From: Gp6-AA40 sp050742535
GTDB lineage: Bacteria; Acidobacteriota; Vicinamibacteria; Vicinamibacterales; UBA2999
Direction of reading: 5' to 3'
DNA length: 39,065 bases
NCBI GenBank assembly: GCA_050742535.1
Contig: JBOGIQ010000015.1
Coordinates: forward strand, 1 to 39,065
Position 1 is the stretch's first letter; each line of letters begins with the position of its first letter. Below are positions 1-8,223 of this stretch, piece after piece. Below the pieces are notes generated by a model. It was not told the origin of the DNA, made no database searches, and saw only the letters and a list, made by a program, of their open reading frames with translations. The position numbers were made by a program, and so were the translations under genes.

Positions 1-26
1 GGGTAACACCATCGTATCCTTGACGC

Positions 27-1361
27 GTGGCGGCTCGGGATCGTGTCGAGGAAACCTCCGGTGCCAAGCGGAAGGTGCGGCGGGCGCTCGTCACATGGGG
101 CGACCTGGCGCATCTGCTATCCGTCACGTTCGTGGCGATCATCCTGTACGCAGACTTCGCGGATCCCGGCAGGATGGAGTCATCGGACTACGTCAGCTCG
201 TTCTATGTAGCCGGACACCTGGCCGCGGCTGGAGAATTCGATCGACTATATCCCGGGCCCGATACCATTTCGTTTGGCGACACTCCCTTCAACGACCTGG
301 CTCACCAGCTGCTGCCGCAGCTGCCCGAACAGAGCACGACGGCCTTCCTGTACCCGCCGATCGTGGCATGGATATTTGCGCCGTTGAGTCTCCTGCCGCC
401 TCACATTTCTCTTCTGTTGTGGCAGATGATTTCCGTGGCAGCGTTGGGTCTGACTTGCCTTCTCTTGAGTTGGACTAGTGCAGTCCGTGCGCGAGATCTC
501 TTCCTTCTCAGCTCCCTCTTCTTGCCGACCTTCATCACTGTGCTGATAGGACAGGCTGGAATCCTCTTCGGGTTGTTGCCCTTGAGCATCGGCTACTGGT
601 TGCTGAGCAGAGGATCGCCTTTGGCCGCAGGTGTCGCCTGGGCGGCCCTGGCGTTGAAGCCGCAGTTCCTGCCGGCGGCAGGCCTCATAAGCGTGGCGTA
701 CGCCGTGACCGGCCGGATGCATCCTCTTGGAGGAATGCTCCTGGGACTCGGTGGCTGGTTATCGCTGAATTACTTCCTGGTACCAGACGGCACGCTGGCC
801 GCGTGGATTCGATCGCTGCGTTCGAGCGACGCTATTTTTTCGAGCGGCGAATATGGCGTGCCGGTGCACATGCTGGCGAGCATTCCTGCAGACGTGATGA
901 TGCGGTTTCCTCCCGACGCGCGCGCGTCGCTGAAGCCGGTGCTGTACGGATGCTCGGTGAGCCTGGGATTGTTCGCGCTGTGGCGGTGTCGACAAATCCT
1001 GCGTTCGCCGCTGCCGGCGGAACTCAGCAGACTTGCAGTGTTGTCGACGTGCGTGGCGATACTGCCGCTCACCTCGCCGCACCTGCTCTACTACGACCTT
1101 GTGACCCTGTTCCCCATGGGGCTAATCCTGTTGGACGAAGAGTGGAGCAAGCCACCGGTTGAAGGGCTTCGCCGCATGATCCTTTTGTTCTGGTTGAGCA
1201 TCAGCGCGTATATTCTCGTCTTTACGTTCGCCGGCCATTTCTCGCCGTCCTCCTTGATATTGCTCGCGATTCTGCTCACGGTGTGGACGCTGTTCGTCCA
1301 GAAGGCCGTCAATGTGCCGGCCATGGCGATCGAGACTGCGGCCGACCGGAGCTCACGATGA
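27..1361 (+). CDS. GT87/DUF2029-like polytopic membrane glycosyltransferase
   Basis: A 444-residue, strongly hydrophobic protein with many predicted membrane helices spread over its whole length. The segment FLYPPIVAWIFAPLSLLP near residue 107 is the Tyr-Pro-Pro loop typical of GT87 (DUF2029) transferases, which use polyprenyl-phosphate sugars on the outer face of the inner membrane. The GTG start at 27 is chosen because an in-frame TGA lies at 21-23, so the frame cannot begin earlier. The stop overlaps the ATG of the next gene (ATGA), a GtrB/ArnC-type GT2 that could make its lipid-linked sugar donor. The family call rests on topology and one motif; the acceptor and sugar cannot be read. A related GT-C membrane transferase is the alternative. 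Confidence 0.75.
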   Translation: MAARDRVEETSGAKRKVRRALVTWGDLAHLLSVTFVAIILYADFADPGRMESSDYVSSFYVAGHLAAAGEFDRLYPGPDTISFGDTPFNDLAHQLLPQLPEQSTTAFLYPPIVAWIFAPLSLLPPHISLLLWQMISVAALGLTCLLLSWTSAVRARDLFLLSSLFLPTFITVLIGQAGILFGLLPLSIGYWLLSRGSPLAAGVAWAALALKPQFLPAAGLISVAYAVTGRMHPLGGMLLGLGGWLSLNYFLVPDGTLAAWIRSLRSSDAIFSSGEYGVPVHMLASIPADVMMRFPPDARASLKPVLYGCSVSLGLFALWRCRQILRSPLPAELSRLAVLSTCVAILPLTSPHLLYYDLVTLFPMGLILLDEEWSKPPVEGLRRMILLFWLSISAYILVFTFAGHFSPSSLILLAILLTVWTLFVQKAVNVPAMAIETAADRSSR

Positions 1362-2329
1362 ATCCCGTATCGCCGCTGCTCTCGGTCGTCGTGCCGTTGT
1401 TCAACGAATCGGCTTCCGTCCGCGCTCTTCTCGACAGCCTCTATCCCGTCCTGGAGAAAACGGCGTGCCGATTTGAAGTCCTGGCGATCGACGATGGGTC
1501 ATCCGATGAAACCTGGCAGCAGCTGAAGCTGGCAGCTCCACACCGACGCGGCTTGAAACTCCTCCGCTTGAGCAGGAACTTCGGCAAGGAGGCTGCGGTT
1601 TCCGCCGGCCTGGAAAAAGCCGCGGGCGATGCGGTCATCGTCCTCGACGGCGATTTACAACACCCCCCTGAATTGATCAACCAGATGGTCCCTCTCTGGA
1701 GGGAGAGTGGATTCGAGATCGTCGAAGCGACCAAGGAAGCGCGGGGCGAGGAATCGGTTCTCTACCGCTCCAGCGCCGGGTTGTTCTACAAGCTTTTCCA
1801 CATGCTGACCGGCTACGACTTGGGCCCCTCGTCCGACTTCAAGCTCATGGACCGGAAGGTGGTGGACGCATGGCGTGGAATGGAGGAGAGCAACCTTTTC
1901 TTTCGAGGGATGATCGCCTGGCTGGGATTCAGGCGCACGCAGATTCGGTTTGCCGTTCAGGACCGCCCCTCAGGCGTCGGTAAATGGTCGTTGCCGCAAC
2001 TGGTCAAGCTGGCCGTTGTCGCGGTCACCGCCTTTTCGACCTCGGCGTTGCACATCATCACCATGCTGGGATTTGCATTCTTCGTGCTGGCGACAGTCGT
2101 GGCCACACGAACGCTCTATCTCTATTTTCAGGGCACGGCGGTCAGCGGTTTCGCCACGGTCATTCTCCTCCAGTTGCTGATCGGAGGTGCCCTGATGGTC
2201 AGTCTGGGAATCGTGGGCGAGTATCTCGCGCGAATCTACACTGAAGTGAAGCGGCGCCCGAGGTACATCACCGCGGAAGCGATCGGGTGGGATGACGTTC
2301 AGAGCCTGACTCGTAACGACATCAGATAA
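1358..2329 (+). CDS. GT2 polyprenyl-phosphate glycosyltransferase (GtrB/ArnC-like)
   Basis: 323 residues. The N-terminal GT-A domain has VVVPLFNES, the nucleotide-binding IDDGSSDETW and the metal-binding LDGDLQHPPE. A GKWS segment near residue 210 matches the family's R-x-x-G-x-SK/GKW-S motif. Two C-terminal membrane helices follow, with the conserved tail GEYLARIYTEVKRRPRY. This is the architecture of enzymes that move a sugar from a nucleotide donor to undecaprenyl phosphate at the cytoplasmic face. The frame is open further upstream, but ATG 1358 is preferred: it overlaps the stop of the preceding gene by four bases and gives the family's normal N-terminus. It probably supplies the GT87-like protein. 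Confidence 0.9.
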   Translation: MNPVSPLLSVVVPLFNESASVRALLDSLYPVLEKTACRFEVLAIDDGSSDETWQQLKLAAPHRRGLKLLRLSRNFGKEAAVSAGLEKAAGDAVIVLDGDLQHPPELINQMVPLWRESGFEIVEATKEARGEESVLYRSSAGLFYKLFHMLTGYDLGPSSDFKLMDRKVVDAWRGMEESNLFFRGMIAWLGFRRTQIRFAVQDRPSGVGKWSLPQLVKLAVVAVTAFSTSALHIITMLGFAFFVLATVVATRTLYLYFQGTAVSGFATVILLQLLIGGALMVSLGIVGEYLARIYTEVKRRPRYITAEAIGWDDVQSLTRNDIR

Positions 2330-3045
2330 TGCACATTCGTCGGAGCACAGCACGGAAAGTCCATTTCATTCTCGACGAGTGCATCCCGCCCGTTATCCGT
2401 GACGCGCGCTGGTTCATGTGGATCCCCTTCAAAGTGCTGTTTGGAAAGAAGGCCGGGTATTTCTTCTCGTTCAAGGACCGGGCGATAGAGGCCTCCAGTC
2501 AGGACGTTCATGAGGTCTATATGGCAACCGCGGACGTGCACATTCGCAGAGAAACGGATCTCAACGAGGATTGCATTGCCGCAATCAAAGCAAACATCGT
2601 GGGCACCACGGTGCTGGATGTGGGATGCGGCCGAGGGTTCCTGGCCGACGAGTTGAGCCGTGCCGGCCTGGACGTCACTGGCTGTGATTTCCGGATCGCT
2701 GATGACATGCGAGAGCGCTTCCCTTCCATCCGATTCGAACAGGCACGGGCGGAGGCGTTGCCGTTTGGCCCCGGCGACTTTGATACCGTGATCTGCACGC
2801 ATACGCTCGAACACGTCCAGAACCTGGCGGCGGCGATCAACGAGCTGCGGCGTGTCGCGCGACGGCGATTGATCGTCGTTGTTCCACGGCAACGGCCGTA
2901 CAGATACACGTTCGACTTGCACCTCCATTTTTTTCCGTACAAGCACTCACTGCTGGCGCATTTCACGTCCAGGCCGGGTATCACCGGCCGAACGGCCCAG
3001 GATCTGGACGGAGATTGGTACTATCAAGAGGACATCAGCGTTTAG
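2329..3045 (+). CDS. SAM-dependent class I methyltransferase
   Basis: 238 residues. Motif I of the Rossmann-like SAM fold is clear (VLDVGCGRGFLADEL, around residues 96-110), followed by the acidic strand end GCDF and a post-motif region TVICTHTLEHVQN typical of the UbiE/Methyltransf_11 type. The ATG overlaps the stop of the GT2 gene (TAATG), so it is the last gene of a three-gene operon for building or decorating a surface glycan. Methylation of a glycan or its lipid carrier is an inference from position; the substrate cannot be read. About 95 residues before motif I show no domain I recognise. Confidence 0.85.
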   Translation: MHIRRSTARKVHFILDECIPPVIRDARWFMWIPFKVLFGKKAGYFFSFKDRAIEASSQDVHEVYMATADVHIRRETDLNEDCIAAIKANIVGTTVLDVGCGRGFLADELSRAGLDVTGCDFRIADDMRERFPSIRFEQARAEALPFGPGDFDTVICTHTLEHVQNLAAAINELRRVARRRLIVVVPRQRPYRYTFDLHLHFFPYKHSLLAHFTSRPGITGRTAQDLDGDWYYQEDISV

Positions 3046-3093
3046 CCGCAGGTACACCAACGGCTACGCCGAGGCGCACTCTTTAGAGCGGCA

Positions 3094-4593
3094 TTACGGC
3101 TTTCGTTCAATCAGCGCGGCGATGTTATCGCGGTACAACTCGTGCCACAGGGAGTCGCGGTTGAGTTCGGCTGCGACGCCGGAATCGGCAGGTACGAGCA
3201 CCAGATCGACGTTCCACCGGTCGAGCACGTCGCGCCAACCGGGCTTCAGCCCTGCGACGTGGCGATAATCATTGAAGATGCGGTTTCCATAGAAATCCGC
3301 CAGTCCGTCAATAAACACCCGCTGTTCCGGCCAGGCCAACGTCAGATAGCCACCCCACTTGTACTCGTTGTACAAGCGGCCGCTCACGCGATTCGCCCGC
3401 GCGAATTTCACGGCCTCGACGGGAAATACGTCGGCATCGAACGCGTCGGCGATGTACTGCCTGGGGTGACCCTCACCGGACGATACGGCCAGCCCGGCGA
3501 GGACAACGACGAATGCCAGCGCCACAGCGCCCCGGCGCGCCAGCCGGTCGCCGTCGGCCAGCGCGCGGCCCGGTCCACGAAGGACACTCGGAATCCACCG
3601 CTCCCAGTCGTCCTTGAGCGCGATCGCGAGCATTGGCAGAGCAACGAGACCAAACAACGAGATATAGCGCCAGGAGCGGAGAGAGAGCGCAACGGTGGCG
3701 AGAAAGATCAGGAGTGTCGGCGCAGAGAGACGGGATTTGCGTGCGCCAACGGCCGCGAGCACGACGAGCAGGATGCCGAGAAACACCAGCCCGATGGACG
3801 AATGAAAATCGGGCGAACGGAACTCGACTGTGGCGGTCATCATCTCCGCATTGCCCAGATGCCCGAGGCTGTGCAGATGGAGGCCGACGCCGTACGGATT
3901 GACCAGCGTTGCCGCGCTGCCAAGAGCGAGCGCCACGCCGTGGTAGCGCGCCGCTTGCCACCACCCAGGCCTGTCTTCAACGGGTCCCACGCCCGCTTCG
4001 ATCAGGTCGCCAACCATCATCACGCCGAGGATGCCAAGACCAAAGAGAAAGCCGGGGTGCAGATTCGTCCAGAGAGCGAACAGCGGCACGAACCACAGCA
4101 GCCGCACGGGCTTTCCCGGCTCGAGCAAGCGCACGAGAATGGCGGACGCCGCGAAACTGAACGCGTGTGGACGCGCTGCCCAGTGCGTCATGCCGAGCAC
4201 CGCGGCAGCGGCAATCACCACGAGCACGAGATCCATTGCCACTCCGCGACGAATCATGAATCCGGCGACCAGCGCATAGGCGAAGGCGATGACGACGGCC
4301 GTCAGCACGGCAACGCCGTCCAGGCCCGCCCACTGGTGAACCGCCGCGAAGATCAACTGACTCAGCCACTCGTAGGCCAGGAACGGCTGGCCATAGGCGG
4401 TGTGCGAGAAGAAATCGTCCTGCACCAGCGCATGGTTGGCGAGGATGACCTTGCCGACCGCGATATGCCGTGGCAGGTCGCCGTCGCGATTGAGCAAGAT
4501 CATCGAGGCTGCCGCAACTTGCAGGCAGGCCAGACCAACGAACACCAGGTCTGGGATCGACGGAATCAGGAACGTGCGACGAATCTGCGTCAT
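3094..4593 (-). CDS. Large polytopic membrane protein, GT-C-like
   Basis: 499 residues with about ten or more hydrophobic helices and a short soluble C-terminal domain (about residues 400-499). Near the N-terminus, after the first helix, is an acidic loop NRDGDLPRHIAVGKVIL, and a second loop holds HTAYGQPFLAYEWLSQ. Acidic loops there are typical of GT-C glycosyltransferases, but I find no signature for a named family. The C-terminal part (YNEYKWGGYLTLAWPEQRVF...DGLADFYG) resembles the periplasmic tail of many bacterial GT39-like hypothetical proteins. It lies 28 bases behind the next membrane protein gene and is last in a three-gene minus-strand operon headed by a DPG-synthase-like GT2. Role inferred: sugar transfer from a polyprenyl-phosphate donor. 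Confidence 0.7.
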   Translation of the reverse strand: MTQIRRTFLIPSIPDLVFVGLACLQVAAASMILLNRDGDLPRHIAVGKVILANHALVQDDFFSHTAYGQPFLAYEWLSQLIFAAVHQWAGLDGVAVLTAVVIAFAYALVAGFMIRRGVAMDLVLVVIAAAAVLGMTHWAARPHAFSFAASAILVRLLEPGKPVRLLWFVPLFALWTNLHPGFLFGLGILGVMMVGDLIEAGVGPVEDRPGWWQAARYHGVALALGSAATLVNPYGVGLHLHSLGHLGNAEMMTATVEFRSPDFHSSIGLVFLGILLVVLAAVGARKSRLSAPTLLIFLATVALSLRSWRYISLFGLVALPMLAIALKDDWERWIPSVLRGPGRALADGDRLARRGAVALAFVVVLAGLAVSSGEGHPRQYIADAFDADVFPVEAVKFARANRVSGRLYNEYKWGGYLTLAWPEQRVFIDGLADFYGNRIFNDYRHVAGLKPGWRDVLDRWNVDLVLVPADSGVAAELNRDSLWHELYRDNIAALIERKP

Positions 4594-4621
4594 CGGTTTC
4601 GGGCTGCTCGGACTACGGTTT

Positions 4622-5653
4622 TTATCGGGCGATAGTGGACGCGTGCTTAACTCCCGGCTGAGCGAGCATGGCGACGCCGCTCGCTCCGTGCGCCAGCCAC
4701 ATACCGAACAGCGGCCCGACGATCAGCCCCCAATACCCGTTGAACGGCAGACCAAAAAACAGAAAAAAAACCGCGTAGGCCATAACGCCAGCCCGCACGT
4801 GCCATATCATGGTCGTCGACCACCACGCGCCGACCGCGAATGCCACCAGCACACCGAACAGGAACGGCGGCAGACCGATGAGGAGACCGCTGGCGTTGCG
4901 AAACGCGTGCAGCAGAAACGAGAGCCCGCCAAACGCAAGCCACGACTGCTGTTGTGCCGGATCGCCCTCCTGAATGTGAGACAGCACCTGCGTGAGGTGC
5001 CATCCGTAATACGCAACAAAGGCCACGCCGCCAACTGCCCACGCGGCTATCTGACTGCGCTCACGCTGCCAGAGCGCTCGCACTCCTGCCACCACGCAGA
5101 ACGGCGCCGCCAGCTCACGAAAGAACAGGGCCAGGACGGCCCACGCAACGCCGGAGAGAGGCTGATTTCGCGCATACGACGCGACCGAGTGACCGAGACA
5201 TAATCCTGCCCACAACTCGGCAAAAAACACAGCGTCGTGGAGCGCAACCATGAGGAGCGCGGGGAGAATCGGCAGTGCTCCCAGGACGCCGCGCAGCAGC
5301 GGCCGGGCGCGCACGAGCAGGAACAATGCGAGCATCCAGAGCACCACCGTCGCTCCACGCTCGGAGAGCACGGCGATCCCTGCCGGCAGCAGCGGTTCAC
5401 GCCAGTTGAAGACCGAGGCCACCGGATAGTTCGCTGAAGAACGAAGCACAGTTCCGGTTGCGGCGTAAAAGTCGCTCCCGGATTGCATCCGGTCAACGAT
5501 CTGTCGATACGCTGCGGCATCGGCGTTCCCATCGCGGCTGACACCCGCCTCAGCACGACTGCCGAGAACGATCGTGACAATGGACGCAATGGCGAGACCT
5601 GCCGCTGCCAGTGTCCACAATCGTGCGCCAAATCCGAGGGACTTCACGATCAA
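4622..5653 (-). CDS. Polytopic membrane protein of a glycan operon
   Basis: 343 residues with about eight hydrophobic segments and no soluble domain of note. After the first helix comes an extracytoplasmic stretch with DAAAYRQIVDRMQSGSDFYA and, later, SVFNWREPLLP; this acidic-then-WREP pattern recalls GT87/DUF2029-like surface-polymer proteins. Its start overlaps the stop of the GT2 gene upstream by four bases (ATGA at 5650-5653), so the two are almost certainly translated together. A transferase using the lipid-linked sugar made by that GT2 is the natural guess, but no catalytic residue can be assigned. It ends in a short positively charged tail. Confidence 0.65.
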   Translation of the reverse strand: MIVKSLGFGARLWTLAAAGLAIASIVTIVLGSRAEAGVSRDGNADAAAYRQIVDRMQSGSDFYAATGTVLRSSANYPVASVFNWREPLLPAGIAVLSERGATVVLWMLALFLLVRARPLLRGVLGALPILPALLMVALHDAVFFAELWAGLCLGHSVASYARNQPLSGVAWAVLALFFRELAAPFCVVAGVRALWQRERSQIAAWAVGGVAFVAYYGWHLTQVLSHIQEGDPAQQQSWLAFGGLSFLLHAFRNASGLLIGLPPFLFGVLVAFAVGAWWSTTMIWHVRAGVMAYAVFFLFFGLPFNGYWGLIVGPLFGMWLAHGASGVAMLAQPGVKHASTIAR

Positions 5654-6396
5654 CGGTTACGCCTGAGTCCGCGCCAGATTCGCGCAACGTCCCAGAATGC
5701 CCGGGCCGCATGGCGTGCCTTGACCTTCGAGCCCGGCACATCCGTCCAGGTCGTCAACGGCAGCTCGTAAATCGACGACGCCGCACGGCCCGTTCCCACG
5801 ACGTTCGCGTAGCGCGCGAGGATTTCGACGTCGAATACCCATTTCGAAAGAAATGGCGTCGCAAACACCTGACGGATCTGCGGATTGACGCGAAAGACTT
5901 TGGCTCCGCATTGCGTGTCGTACACCTCGAGACCGAGCGCCAACGAAGCTGCCGTCGCAAACACGCGACCCGCGTAGTGTCGGTGGGCATGGCGGTCGAT
6001 ACGCCGTCCAAGTAACTTGACGCGCGAACCCATGACGATGTCGATGTCAGGACGGGTGTCCAGGATTCTGATGAACTCGTCGATAGCGTCGAGGGGCGTC
6101 GCCAGGTCGGCATCCCAGTAACCCACCAGCTCGGCCTGCTTGTCGAGAGCGGCAGCCATCCCCCGCTGGACGGCCTGAGCCTTGCCGCCGTTGCGCGGCA
6201 GCAACAGCGTGTCAACTCTTCCGACGCACTTCGCTGCCACCTGTGCGAGCACCTGCGCCGTCGAATCGGTGCTGCCGTCGTCCACGAAAATCAGCCCGAC
6301 GTCACTCCGTGCGGTGACAAACCGGACGAACGTGCTCGTATCCAGACGAGCCGCCTCGTTGTAGCAGGGAATGACGAGTTGCAACCGAATGGGCAA
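5650..6396 (-). CDS. GT2 dolichyl/polyprenyl-phosphate glucosyltransferase-like (DPG synthase type)
   Basis: 248 residues, a compact GT-A domain. Motifs in order: LVIPCYNEAARL, FVDDGSTDSTAQVL, NGGKAQAVQRGM, and YWDADLATPLDAI. The last is characteristic of the Alg5-like dolichyl-phosphate glucose synthase branch, where other GT2 enzymes have D-D/G-D. TQCGAKVFR and KWVFDVEILAR in the second half also fit this branch. There are no C-terminal membrane helices, unlike the GtrB-type enzyme at 1358-2329. It is the first gene of a minus-strand operon with two polytopic membrane proteins, for which it may make a polyprenyl-phosphate sugar. The assignment is family-level; glucose as the sugar is not proven. 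Confidence 0.88.
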   Translation of the reverse strand: MPIRLQLVIPCYNEAARLDTSTFVRFVTARSDVGLIFVDDGSTDSTAQVLAQVAAKCVGRVDTLLLPRNGGKAQAVQRGMAAALDKQAELVGYWDADLATPLDAIDEFIRILDTRPDIDIVMGSRVKLLGRRIDRHAHRHYAGRVFATAASLALGLEVYDTQCGAKVFRVNPQIRQVFATPFLSKWVFDVEILARYANVVGTGRAASSIYELPLTTWTDVPGSKVKARHAARAFWDVARIWRGLRRNR

Positions 6397-6496
6397 GGGT
6401 GGAAACAGGAGTATGCCCCGGAATTAGCGCACGTCGCTTGTCTGCCAGCAAAAGTCCGGTCCGGCCAGACTCCACGGGACTGGCGGCTGAATTGAC

Positions 6497-6841
6497 TCAG
6501 TGGTGGGCTGCGAGCTGCGTGCGGTCGTCTCTAGTGGAAGCGGACGACACGGTTGCCGTGACGATCGTCGGATGCGCGGGAGCGTTCGCGTGCAGTCGCT
6601 GCGTCAATGCCTGCAGCGCGTGATCGACCGGCGTGCGCGCACTCACCCGAAGCAGAACGCTTCCGCCCGGTGCGGCGCCGTCCGCGATCTGAATCCAGAC
6701 GTCATCCTGGTCGGTGTAAATGCCGGTCACCTGCAACAGCCATTCGTGGAGGCCGATACGCACGCGCCGTTGATCCAGCGCGCGGAACCAGCGATCCACA
6801 ACCTCCGGTTGACCACGCTCACACGACCCTTGTCCCGCCAT
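6497..6841 (-). CDS. Small hypothetical protein
   Basis: About 114 residues from the ATG at 6841; the frame stays open to 6931, where another ATG lies. The central part (VVDRWFRALDQRRVRIGLHEWLLQ, then a stretch with DDVWIQIADG and SVLLRVSART) has the alternating pattern of a real folded alpha/beta domain and normal codon use, while the first 30 residues of the longer version are Cys/Arg-rich and look like read-through. The C-terminus is low in structure. No membrane segment, signal peptide or family motif is seen. It has no close co-directional neighbour, so context is uninformative. It may be real; the exact start is uncertain. Confidence 0.45.
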   Translation of the reverse strand: MAGQGSCERGQPEVVDRWFRALDQRRVRIGLHEWLLQVTGIYTDQDDVWIQIADGAAPGGSVLLRVSARTPVDHALQALTQRLHANAPAHPTIVTATVSSASTRDDRTQLAAHH

Positions 6842-7039
6842 GCCTGCTGTTCTTCCACAACGGGTGCCAGCTCTGCCCGAAAACGTGGCGATCGTGTAAC
6901 TCGTGTCCATGCAATCGCTTAGAGATGTCATTGGCTCGTTCGTGCTATTCGCGCCCGGCCGGATTACGACGCGGAAAAAGAGACCATTGGCTGTAGCTTG
7001 CCGGAATGATTTCTGCGCTCAGAGCACCGCCGGACCAGG

Positions 7040-7057
7040 GTCCGCCTGAAGGCGGAC
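7040..7057. repeat. Short palindromic hairpin, GTCCGCC-type
   Basis: GTCCGCC-TGAA-GGCGGAC, a perfect 7-base stem with a 4-base loop, 20 bases beyond the stop of the minus-strand zinc-ribbon gene at 7078. The same palindrome recurs at 15703-15720 and 38829-38846, with a variant at 20043-20064, each just behind a stop codon. No U-tract follows, so it resembles a REP-like repeat more than a classical intrinsic terminator, though it may still protect or end transcripts. Confidence 0.7.
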
Positions 7058-7077
7058 ACTACGACTGGCGGGGCGAA

Positions 7078-7443
7078 TCAGCGGTGCGGCCGGCCGATCC
7101 TGGCGTCGGGCGTGCGGTTGTGTGCAGCGCTCGACGTGTCTACCCAATCGAAAGCTGCGGAATCCCGCTGGCAGGCAAAGCATCGCACCAGCGTTGACAG
7201 GCGGCGATATTCACGAGGCAGCAGGGACAGGCCGGCGGTGTGGCCGCAGTGCGGGCAGCTGGGGTTGCCCGAGGTCGCCCGTGTCCCAGCCGGGACAGCG
7301 CCACGCCTTTGCGCGCCGGCTGCGCTGTCTTCGTGTTCTTCGAACGCTGCCTGCGCACGCGCCTTCAGCATTCGAATCTCTATCGAGAGATTGGCCAGAC
7401 GCTGCAGCCGCGCGTCCTCGTCGCTACGTCGTGAATCCGGCAT
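7078..7443 (-). CDS. Small zinc-ribbon protein
   Basis: 121 residues from the ATG at 7443; the open frame extends to 7506, but the extra residues look like untranslated sequence. An N-terminal helix (about residues 8-40, DEDARLQRLANLSIEIRMLK, then Ala/Glu-rich) may form a coiled coil. It is followed by an Ala/Gly/Arg-rich linker and a CPHCG...CFACQ pair with about 20 residues between the two CxxC knuckles, which should bind one zinc. The C-terminal 25 residues look disordered. Such proteins often bind nucleic acid or act as adaptors, but nothing shows which applies. The gene stands alone, followed by a palindromic hairpin at 7040-7057. Confidence 0.55.
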   Translation of the reverse strand: MPDSRRSDEDARLQRLANLSIEIRMLKARAQAAFEEHEDSAAGAQRRGAVPAGTRATSGNPSCPHCGHTAGLSLLPREYRRLSTLVRCFACQRDSAAFDWVDTSSAAHNRTPDARIGRPHR

Positions 7444-7528
7444 AGCGGCGGCACTATACGGGACGTGCGTCGCGGAATCAAGCAACGTTACACACACTGC
7501 GTGCAACGTTGCATGAATCTATACGGAA

Positions 7529-8209
7529 CTACGCGGGTACGCTCTTCAACACGGCGTTGAGAAACGTTTGCCAGTCGGGCCGCAGGTCCTCGGCGACGGC
7601 CACGCCGCACACCCAGGTGTTGGCGCTGGTGCGGCGCTTCCACATGACTTCGAGCGGCAGGGCCACGTCCAGCTCCTCGAGGCGGAACGCGAGCGGCGAC
7701 TGGATCGTCGCTCCCGGCGCGCACTGGATCTCGACGCGCGCGCCGCCGGCGCTGACGTCCAGCAGGCACGCCGGCGCGTCGTTGACGAGCACCATCGTGT
7801 TCGGCGCCACGTCCGAGCGCGGGTCTCGGCGCGGCGGCATGAACACGCCGCGGGCCGCCGCGGTCGACAGCGCGCGCTGCACCGTCGCATAGAGCTCGCC
7901 AGGCGACACCGGCTTGGCCAGGTACTCCGCACCAAGCCGCCGCGCGTCCGCTTCCACGGCACGATCGGCGTAGCCGGTGATGACGATCGCCGGAATCGGC
8001 TTCGGCGCCATGGCCACCAGGTGCAGCCCGTTGTAGCTGTCGAGGCGAATCTCGGTAATCAACAGGCTCGGCGTGCTGGTGGAGAGGGCGCGCATCGCCT
8101 CCGGCACCGTCGTCGCCGTCATCGTCTCGAAACCGGCATCGGCAAGGAGCTTCACGAGCTCGCCGCGCGTGGACGCGTTGTCGTCAACGATCAGAATTTT
8201 GTGAGCCAT
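7529..8209 (-). CDS. Receiver-PilZ protein with Glu at the phospho-site
   Basis: 226 residues. Residues 1-120 form a response-regulator receiver: acidic pair Asp9-Asp10 (ILIVDDN), switch Thr in IVITGY, and Lys in LAKP. The strand-3 phospho-acceptor position reads LLITEIRL, so Glu53 replaces the usual Asp. Residues from about 126 form a PilZ domain, with an Arg-x-x-x-Arg motif (RRDPR) and DVSAGG, the two elements that bind cyclic di-GMP. ATG 8209 is used because the upstream extension is low-complexity. It lies 14 bases behind the sigma-54 activator gene and is probably co-transcribed. The Glu may hold the receiver in an activated-like state, leaving cyclic di-GMP as the input; that part is inference. 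Confidence 0.88.
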   Translation of the reverse strand: MAHKILIVDDNASTRGELVKLLADAGFETMTATTVPEAMRALSTSTPSLLITEIRLDSYNGLHLVAMAPKPIPAIVITGYADRAVEADARRLGAEYLAKPVSPGELYATVQRALSTAAARGVFMPPRRDPRSDVAPNTMVLVNDAPACLLDVSAGGARVEIQCAPGATIQSPLAFRLEELDVALPLEVMWKRRTSANTWVCGVAVAEDLRPDWQTFLNAVLKSVPA

Positions 8210-8223
8210 AGGTGATCGCTTCG

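Noticed and set aside
3142..4635. Long plus-strand open frame of 497 codons over the minus-strand membrane gene
   Set aside because: It is rich in Arg/Gln/His and Pro as expected for an antisense shadow of a GC-rich gene, with no hydrophobic core or motif; the opposite strand encodes a clear membrane protein.
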